Shown: piece by piece, positions 58,459-64,000 of the stretch
Layout: each line of letters opens with the position of its first letter
Numbering within the stretch: position 1 is the first letter of the stretch
NCBI RefSeq assembly: GCF_900625095.1
Contig: NZ_LR130760.1
Span: forward strand, 1,187,123-1,251,122
Direction of reading: 5' to 3'
From: Acinetobacter ihumii
Lineage (GTDB): Bacteria; Pseudomonadota; Gammaproteobacteria; Pseudomonadales; Moraxellaceae
Length of the DNA stretch: 64,000 bases
Program-made: the position numbers and the translations under genes
The notes under the pieces: model-generated
What the model saw: only the letters and a program-made list of their open reading frames with translations
Told to the model about the DNA's origin: nothing
The model's database searches: none

Positions 58459-59916
58459 ATGCAACACGAATCTGAAGCATTGATCAAACCCAGCTATGAT
58501 CCCAAATTAACCAACTCTGACCTCGCACCACTGAAAAAGCAAACGTGGTCTTCGTATAACATCTTTGCCTTTTGGATGTCTGATGTCCACAGTGTCGGTG
58601 GCTATGTCACGGCAGGAAGTTTATTTGCACTTGGGCTCAATAGCTGGCAAGTACTGGTTTCACTGTTAATTGGCATTGTGATTGTACAATTTTTTGCCAA
58701 TATGATTGCCAAACCCAGCCAAAAAACCAGCACCCCTTTTCCCGTGATTTGTCGTGCAACTTTTGGGGTTTTTGGCGCAAACATACCTGCTGTGATTCGC
58801 GGGCTGATCGCAGTTGCATGGTATGGCATTCAAACTTATCTGGCTTCTAGCGCATTCATCATTATCATTTTAAAGTTTTGGCCAGAAATGTCAGCTTATG
58901 CCGATGTCAACCAACATTCATTTTTAGGCTTGTCGTATCTGGGTTGGGTCGGTTTCATGCTGCTGTGGGTACTGCAAGCAGTGGTGTTCTGGTCAGGGAT
59001 GAACAGTATTCGCAAGTTTATTGACTGGGCTGGTCCTGCGGTTTATGTGGTGATGTTTACTATGGCAGCTTGGTTAGTTTATGAAGCAGGCTGGAACAAT
59101 ATCGATATGAATCTAGGTGGAATCAAATACGATGGCTGGGAAGTTGTACCTGTCATGATTGGTGCAATTGCATTGGTAGTTTCTTACTTTTCTGGACCTG
59201 TTTTAAATTTTGGTGATTTCTCGCGTTATGGTAAAAGCTTTGAAGCGGTTAAATTAGGGAACTTTTTAGGTTTACCTGTCAACTTTTTAGCATTCTCAGT
59301 ATTAACAGTGGTGTGCATCGCTGCAACATTACCGATCTATGGCAAACTCATTACAGATCCTGTCGAAATGGTCGGCCAGTTAAATAATACTTTTGTGGTG
59401 GTTCTTGGCTGCTTAACCCTGATGATTGCAACTGTTGGCATTAATATTGTCGCAAACTTTGTATCTCCTGCATTTGATTTTTCCAACGTTGCACCGAATA
59501 AAATCAGTTGGCGTACTGGCGGCATGATTGCTGCGGTTGGCTCAATCTTCATTACCCCCTGGAATCTATTTAATAATCCAGAAGTCATTCATTACACCAT
59601 TGATGTTTTAGGTGCTTTGATTGGGCCATTATTTGGTATTTTAATCGCAGATTACTACATCGTTAAAAAGCAAAAAATTGTGGTTGATGATCTGTATAGC
59701 GTAAATCCTCATGGTGAATACTGGTATCACAATGGTTACAACCCTAAGGCAATAGCAGCCCTCATTCCTGCCGCAATTATTCCAATTTTATGTGTACTCA
59801 TTCCACAGTTACATGCACTGGCAAATTTCTCTTGGTTTATTGGGATGTTTGCAGGATTGGTGATTTATAGCCTGCTGTGCTTGAAACAGAGTGTCAAAAT
59901 TAGATCCCTGATTTAA
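58459..59916 (+). CDS. NCS1-family permease, probably for allantoin or a related compound
   Basis: 485 residues from the ATG at 58459; a GTG three codons earlier is possible. It is an NCS1 symporter of about 12 spans: SYNIFAFWMSDVHSVGGYVT, ANMIAKPSQKTSTPFPVICR, AVAWYGIQTYLASSAF, FSGPVLNFGDFSRYGKSFEA. NCS1 members take up cytosine, purines, thiamine, hydantoins or allantoin. The allantoin-racemase-like gene after it favours allantoin or a hydantoin; a purine base remains possible. It is probably co-transcribed with the porin. Confidence 0.9.
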   Translation: MQHESEALIKPSYDPKLTNSDLAPLKKQTWSSYNIFAFWMSDVHSVGGYVTAGSLFALGLNSWQVLVSLLIGIVIVQFFANMIAKPSQKTSTPFPVICRATFGVFGANIPAVIRGLIAVAWYGIQTYLASSAFIIIILKFWPEMSAYADVNQHSFLGLSYLGWVGFMLLWVLQAVVFWSGMNSIRKFIDWAGPAVYVVMFTMAAWLVYEAGWNNIDMNLGGIKYDGWEVVPVMIGAIALVVSYFSGPVLNFGDFSRYGKSFEAVKLGNFLGLPVNFLAFSVLTVVCIAATLPIYGKLITDPVEMVGQLNNTFVVVLGCLTLMIATVGINIVANFVSPAFDFSNVAPNKISWRTGGMIAAVGSIFITPWNLFNNPEVIHYTIDVLGALIGPLFGILIADYYIVKKQKIVVDDLYSVNPHGEYWYHNGYNPKAIAALIPAAIIPILCVLIPQLHALANFSWFIGMFAGLVIYSLLCLKQSVKIRSLI

Positions 59917-59948
59917 AAAATCGGTTTGATTACAACCCTATAGCTTTA

Positions 59949-59987
59949 AGACTTCTACATACATCATTAAAAGGCCTGTAGAAGTCT
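59949..59987 (+). other. Hairpin between the permease and racemase genes
   Basis: Perfect 11-bp arms AGACTTCTACA/TGTAGAAGTCT around a 17-base loop, in the 136-base gap. No strong T-run. It could reduce or stabilise the distal message. Confidence 0.55.
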
Positions 59988-60052
59988 GATTAAATTTTTC
60001 AGTTTCTGAAAAATATATTTGAATTTTATTTTCAATATCAAGGTTATACTTT

Positions 60053-60751
60053 ATGCGAATCCAAGTCATCAATCCCAACACTTGCATTGAAATGACGCAT
60101 TCGATTGGTGAAAGTGCCCGAAAAGTTGCTGCCTCAACCACCGAAATTATTGCGATTTCACCAGATCATGGAGTGCCTTCTATTGAAGGACATTATGATG
60201 AAGCTATTTCAGCTTTAGGAACATTGCAGTTGATTAAACAAGGTCGTGAAAATCAGGTCGATGGTCATATTATTGCCTGTTTTGGTGATCCTGCTTTACA
60301 TGCTGCGCGCGAAGTTGCAGATGCGCCTGTCATTGGTATTGCAGAAGCCGCTTTTCATGTCGCCACATTGGTCGCAACCAAATTTTCAATTGTGACTACA
60401 TTAAGTCGCACACGAATTATTGCGGAGCATTTACTACATGAATATGGTTTTGCACACAAATGTTCAAATATTCATTGTATTGATTTACCTGTACTTGAAC
60501 TAGAAAGCAACACTGAAGAAACCTATCAAAAACTTCTTCAACATTGTTTATTGGCCAAACAGCAAGACAATATTGGTGCCATCGTACTTGGTTGTGGCGG
60601 CATGGCAAAACTCGCTGAACGAGTTGCTCAAGCAATTGAAATTCCAGTCATTGATGGAGTTACTGCTGCGGTCAAATTGCTTGAAGGGTTGCATGGTCTT
60701 GGTCTTAAAACCAGCAAATGGGGCGACTATAATTATCCCATTCGCAAATAA
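60053..60751 (+). CDS. hpxA: Asp/Glu/hydantoin racemase family, likely allantoin racemase
   Basis: 232 residues, the racemase size. The two catalytic cysteines are Cys76 (HIIACFGDPALH) and Cys181 (IVLGCGGMAKL). The start RIQVINPNTCIEMTHSIGES and segments GVPSIEGHYDEAISALG and PVIGIAEAAFHVATLVATKF resemble closely, from memory, Klebsiella HpxA, which interconverts allantoin enantiomers in purine breakdown. Hydantoin racemase is the alternative. AAGGTTA precedes the ATG. It ends the GntR-divergent block. No allantoinase or later purine-breakdown enzyme is in the window, so the pathway must finish elsewhere. Confidence 0.88.
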   Translation: MRIQVINPNTCIEMTHSIGESARKVAASTTEIIAISPDHGVPSIEGHYDEAISALGTLQLIKQGRENQVDGHIIACFGDPALHAAREVADAPVIGIAEAAFHVATLVATKFSIVTTLSRTRIIAEHLLHEYGFAHKCSNIHCIDLPVLELESNTEETYQKLLQHCLLAKQQDNIGAIVLGCGGMAKLAERVAQAIEIPVIDGVTAAVKLLEGLHGLGLKTSKWGDYNYPIRK

Positions 60752-60858
60752 TTTAACTCTTAAAGTTAATAATTATTTATTTTAGATCAATATCTTAAAA
60801 ATTAATTTATTCATAGGGCATTATCAATATTATCTACACTGTCCAATATTGAATAAAC

Positions 60859-60885
60859 ACCCAAATTCTTCACGAGAATTTGGGT
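60859..60885. terminator. Hairpin between the racemase gene and the ygiD-like gene
   Basis: Eleven-bp stem ACCCAAATTCT/AGAATTTGGGT, loop TCACG. T-tracts are weak on both sides (TTCATC on plus; GTGTTTATT on minus). It is a likely shared terminator. Confidence 0.7.
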
Positions 60886-60976
60886 TCATCATGTGATCTA
60901 TAATCAAATTAATTTATCTTACTGATACTTATCCAAGTTAGTTTCTGGACCATCACAAACCACCGCTTGGGCTTTA

Positions 60977-61795
60977 TCAAAGCTCACCAAAAGCAAAATT
61001 GGAAACCGATAAACCACCCATAAATTGAGCTTCCTGATAATTACGTGTAGCAGCCTCATTCTCTGCCGCACCCACTGCCACCATCAATGGAAGTAAGTGT
61101 TCCTCACGTGGATGTGCTATACGCGCTGCTGGGGCAAGTTCCCATTGATTCAATAACTCATTACGTGTATCACCCTGATGTTCAACCACTGTTTCAAATA
61201 ACCATTGGTCAAATGCGCGTGAAGGTTCAGCCGCATGTGCATTGAACATACGCAAATTGTGATAGCTGAGTCCACTGGCCACGATCAATACATTTTCATC
61301 ACGCAGTTGTGCCAAAGCACGACCCATTTCGATATGTTGTTGTGGATTAAGCCCTTTTTTCAAAGATAACTGTACCACTGGAATATCCGCAGCAGGATTG
61401 ATCACTTGCATAGGCGAAAACATGCCATGGTCATAACCACGCTGTGCATCTGTCGCCACTGCAATATTGGCTTGTTCAAGTAATGCGACAACACGTTCAG
61501 CCAGTTCAGGTGAACCCGATGATTCATAACGCACTTGATAAGTATGTGCAGGAAAACCACCATAATCATAAATCATGTCAGGTTTTACTGTCGATTGTAC
61601 GGTAAAGATAGGTGCTTCCCAATGCGCTGAAATCATTAAAATTGCTTTGGGACGTACTGTTAGTGAACTGAGCAGACTGCCCAGTGATTGTGCCAGATTA
61701 GCATATACCGTATTTAAATAATCAGGCATCCACGGCCATGGTCCACCGCCATGCGAAATAAAAAATACAGGCTGTCGATGATTGAATGTCGTCAT
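60977..61795 (-). CDS. DODA-type extradiol ring-cleavage dioxygenase (YgiD-like)
   Basis: 272 residues. Class III extradiol dioxygenase with metal-site histidines in FISHGGGPWPW (His15), ISAHWEAP, GYDHGMFSPM and HPREEHLLPLM. E. coli YgiD is a zinc enzyme that opens the ring of DOPA; the plant betalain enzymes share the fold. The natural substrate in Acinetobacter is unknown. Divergent from trhP, with 173 bases between. A GTG-started 22-codon frame overlaps its stop (see findings). Confidence 0.92.
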   Translation of the reverse strand: MTTFNHRQPVFFISHGGGPWPWMPDYLNTVYANLAQSLGSLLSSLTVRPKAILMISAHWEAPIFTVQSTVKPDMIYDYGGFPAHTYQVRYESSGSPELAERVVALLEQANIAVATDAQRGYDHGMFSPMQVINPAADIPVVQLSLKKGLNPQQHIEMGRALAQLRDENVLIVASGLSYHNLRMFNAHAAEPSRAFDQWLFETVVEHQGDTRNELLNQWELAPAARIAHPREEHLLPLMVAVGAAENEAATRNYQEAQFMGGLSVSNFAFGEL

Positions 61796-61968
61796 GGAAA
61801 TCCCCTCAAAATTTGCTTACTTCATGATCATTATTTAATAGAATTACAGATGCAACAACAATCATCAAAATAGAACAACCAGATGCATTTTTAGAACGAT
61901 AAATCCTGACCAAAATGCTGGGTTGAGCCAAAAGCCGACAAAATTTAAAATAATCACTTATATTTATT

Positions 61969-63351
61969 ATGCCTTTTATTGCCATGAAAACTGAGTTGCT
62001 CTCTCCTGCTGGATCATTAAAAAATATGCGTTATGCCTTTGCCTATGGTGCAGATGCAGTATATGCAGGTCAACCACGTTATAGCTTACGCGTACGAAAT
62101 AATGAGTTTGATCATGACAACTTAGCCATTGGAATTGCTGAAGCACATGCCTTAGGCAAAAAATTTTACGTCGTTGTTAATATTCAGCCACATAACAGTA
62201 AACTCAAAAATTTTATCAACGATCTGCAACCGATTATCAAAATGCAGCCTGATGCACTGATCATGTCAGATGCAGGTTTAATCATGCTGGTACGTGAACA
62301 CTTTCCAGAGATGCCCATTCATTTATCGGTACAAGCCAATGCCATTAACTGGGCCACAGTCAAATTCTGGAAAGATTATGGCTTAACCCGTGTCATTCTT
62401 TCTCGCGAACTTTCGATTGAAGAAATTGCGGAAATACAAAAGCATGTACCAGATATCGAACTTGAAGTGTTTGTACATGGCGCATTATGTATGGCGTATT
62501 CAGGTCGTTGTCTCCTATCTGGCTATATGAATAAACGTGATGCCAATCAGGGAGCATGTACCAATGCCTGTCGCTGGGAATATAAGATTCATGAAGCTAT
62601 TGAAAATGAAACCGGAGATATCATTCCCACCCAGAAACTTGTCCACACAGAAAAATGTTGCAAGCCGCAACGTCCTCAAACATCACTGTTACCACCTGTT
62701 TTAGTTCAACGCAATGACGAAGAAATGTTCGCTGCTGAAGAAGATGAACACGGCACCTATTTTATGAACTCTAAAGATTTACGTGCAGTACAGCATATAG
62801 AACGTTTAAGTCAGATGGGCATTCACTCCTTAAAAATTGAAGGGCGTACAAAATCCTATTTTTATTGCGCACGAACTGCTCAGATATATCGCAAAGCCAT
62901 TGATGATGCCGTAGCAGGCAAACCTTTTGACGCGAGTTTAATGAAACTCCTTGAAGGTTTAGCAAACCGTGGCTACACCGAAGGCTTCTTACGTCGTCAC
63001 GTACATAGTGATTATCAAAATTATGCCGATGGATCATCACATTTTGATTATCAACAGTTTTGCGGCGAAGTTTTGGGTCGCAATGGTGACTATATAAAAA
63101 TTGATGTTAAAAACCGTTTTGATGTCGGTGATGCTTTAGAACTGATGACACCGCAGGGAAATATCAGCTTTATTTTGACTGAAATTCTGGACAGCAAAGG
63201 CCGTCAAATTGACAGTGCCAAAGGCTCAGGTCATTTGGTTGAAATTCCATTAGATTCCAGCATAAATATCAAATATGCCCTTTTAGTCAGAAACTTACCA
63301 CATGCCACTCAGCAAATTTCATCTGCTGCGTTGGCATATGCTGCGGAGTAA
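61969..63351 (+). CDS. trhP: tRNA U34 hydroxylation protein TrhP (YegQ)
   Basis: 460-residue U32-type 'peptidase' that is in fact needed for oxygen-independent hydroxylation of uridine 34 in tRNA, the first step to (m)cmo5U, using a prephenate-linked route. Very close to E. coli YegQ: LLSPAGSLKNMRYAFAYGAD, AVYAGQPRYSLRVRNNEF, MPIHLSVQANAINWATVKFW and the cysteine segment HGALCMAYSGRCLLSGYMNK with GACTNACRWEY. The C-terminal domain is present. The start may be 61969 or the in-frame ATG at 61984, which matches the E. coli N-terminus better; neither has a clear site. A ferredoxin gene follows after two bases. Confidence 0.95.
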   Translation: MPFIAMKTELLSPAGSLKNMRYAFAYGADAVYAGQPRYSLRVRNNEFDHDNLAIGIAEAHALGKKFYVVVNIQPHNSKLKNFINDLQPIIKMQPDALIMSDAGLIMLVREHFPEMPIHLSVQANAINWATVKFWKDYGLTRVILSRELSIEEIAEIQKHVPDIELEVFVHGALCMAYSGRCLLSGYMNKRDANQGACTNACRWEYKIHEAIENETGDIIPTQKLVHTEKCCKPQRPQTSLLPPVLVQRNDEEMFAAEEDEHGTYFMNSKDLRAVQHIERLSQMGIHSLKIEGRTKSYFYCARTAQIYRKAIDDAVAGKPFDASLMKLLEGLANRGYTEGFLRRHVHSDYQNYADGSSHFDYQQFCGEVLGRNGDYIKIDVKNRFDVGDALELMTPQGNISFILTEILDSKGRQIDSAKGSGHLVEIPLDSSINIKYALLVRNLPHATQQISSAALAYAAE

Positions 63352-63353
63352 TC

Positions 63354-63608
63354 ATGGCTTTATTGATTACATCTGAATGCATTAATTGCGATATGTGTCT
63401 GCCCGAATGTCCCAACACCGCAATTTTTGAAGGAAAAAAGTTCTATGAAATTGATGCCAATCGCTGTACAGAATGCGTCGGGTTTTATCCTGAACCGACT
63501 TGTGTTGCAGTGTGTCCGATTAATTGCATTATTCCAGACCCTGCTCATCCTGAAGAGCAAACACAGTTGCTGGAAAAGTTTCAACAACTCAATATAATTT
63601 CGAATTGA
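63354..63608 (+). CDS. yfhL: YfhL-family 2[4Fe-4S] ferredoxin
   Basis: 84 residues. Two cluster motifs are seen: CINCDMCLPECPNTAI, and CTECVGFYPEPTCVAVCPIN with the longer spacing of the Alvin type. The first residues MALLITSECINCDMC match YfhL. It starts two bases after trhP, so the pair is translated together; the ferredoxin may supply electrons or clusters to TrhP (inference). It ends close to converging ahpF. Confidence 0.94.
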   Translation: MALLITSECINCDMCLPECPNTAIFEGKKFYEIDANRCTECVGFYPEPTCVAVCPINCIIPDPAHPEEQTQLLEKFQQLNIISN

Positions 63609-63618
63609 TTGAAAAAAT

Positions 63619-63656
63619 TAAAAAAAGGAACTTGACTGTTAGAGGATCAAGTTCCT
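63619..63656 (-). terminator. Terminator hairpin, ahpF side, distal
   Basis: Ten-bp stem AGGAACTTGA/TCAAGTTCCT, 11-base loop; on the minus strand it is followed by a long T-run. It also lies after yfhL. Confidence 0.82.
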
Positions 63657-63740
63657 AAAAAGTAAATCTAAATTTAAAAACTCTTAAATTTGAAAGCGCT
63701 TAAATCTCAACACTTTTCTATTTAAAAGCTTATAAACTTA

Positions 63741-63770
63741 AAAGCAAAGCAGTCGAAACTGCTTTGCTTT
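63741..63770. terminator. Terminator hairpin just after ahpF
   Basis: Thirteen-bp perfect stem AAAGCAAAGCAGT/ACTGCTTTGCTTT, loop CGAA, 22 bases beyond the ahpF stop. Confidence 0.85.
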
Positions 63771-63791
63771 TGCGAGTAAATAAAAGAACGA

Positions 63792-64000
63792 TCAACTATT
63801 CCGAATAATATAATCAAATGCGGAAAGCGATGCTTTCGCTCCTTCACCTGTAGCGATGATGATTTGCTTATAAGGCACAGTGGTACAGTCACCCGCTGCA
63901 AATACCCCTGCAACATTGGTTTCATTACGCTCATTGATGATAATCTCACCACGTGGGCTTAACTCCACCGAACCTTTTAAGAAATCGGTGTTCGGTAATA
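63792..64000 (-). CDS. ahpF: Alkyl hydroperoxide reductase subunit F, C-terminal end (cut by window edge)
   Basis: Only the last ~69 codons are inside. They read [20 protein letters not shown], then [18 protein letters not shown] and [20 protein letters not shown] before TGA. This is the FAD-binding end of AhpF, the flavoprotein that reduces AhpC with NADH; the TTVPYKQI segment distinguishes it from ordinary thioredoxin reductase. The N-terminal thioredoxin-like part and ahpC are outside the window. Confidence 0.92.
   Translation of the reverse strand, partial: LPNTDFLKGSVELSPRGEIIINERNETNVAGVFAAGDCTTVPYKQIIIATGEGAKASLSAFDYIIRNS

Overview
The window is about 64 kb of bacterial chromosome from an Acinetobacter species (Gammaproteobacteria, Moraxellaceae). 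The evidence is the CarO outer-membrane protein, an 84-residue CsrA with a long tail, the efp/epmB pair, a Vfr-type CRP, hisZ beside purA, low G+C, and T-rich Rho-independent terminators after most genes. I could not name the species. Nearly all genes are core housekeeping genes. I saw no insertion sequence, prophage, CRISPR array, rRNA or tRNA.

Layout. 1-7.3 kb: start of cstA (cut by the window edge), efp, divergent epmB, then a PilZ-like gene overlapping a degenerate FimX-like REC-PAS-GGDEF-EAL gene. 7.4-15.4 kb: carO, dapD, queE-queC, a small Cys-rich secreted protein, bcp, yceI, nadM, an enoyl-CoA isomerase-like gene, a nitroreductase, a YqfO-like gene and a 38-residue membrane peptide. 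15.5-28.2 kb: purL, GNAT, OsmC, vfr, tas, an M48 lipoprotein, a small membrane protein, purA, hisZ, a membrane coiled-coil protein and a GAPDH/Epd-like gene. 28.5-34.1 kb: alaS, lysC, csrA, rnhB and a second Cys-rich lipoprotein. 34.3-44.3 kb: cytochrome b561, an adenine deaminase beside an AzgA-type purine permease, a SulP transporter, dctA, a TrpD2/YbiB homologue, a YeaC-like gene and nadK. 44.7-56.2 kb: mrcB, a TPR lipoprotein, a Nudix-ThiE fusion, hemP under a Fur box, qseC-qseB with a ygiW-like BOF gene, an orphan gspE, a GAF-GGDEF cyclase, trmO and fpr. 56.2-60.8 kb: the most accessory-like block, with a GntR regulator divergent from a porin, an NCS1 permease and an allantoin (hydantoin) racemase, separated by an AT-rich region with repeated TTGT-N2/4-ACAA dyads. 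60.9-64 kb: ygiD-like dioxygenase, trhP-yfhL and the 3' end of ahpF.

Genes that work together: efp with epmB (EF-P lysine modification); the PilZ-like and FimX-like pair (probable c-di-GMP effector module); queE with queC (queuosine precursor); ade with azgA (adenine salvage); ygiW-qseB-qseC; trhP with yfhL (tRNA U34 hydroxylation, inferred); and the GntR/porin/NCS1/racemase block (uptake and racemisation of allantoin or another hydantoin, inferred). I found no clearly new defence or mobile system. The most distinctive observations are the FimX/PilZ pair, the GntR operator array, two secreted proteins sharing a C...CxC...C pattern, and several genes whose ribosome-binding site lies directly behind a terminator.
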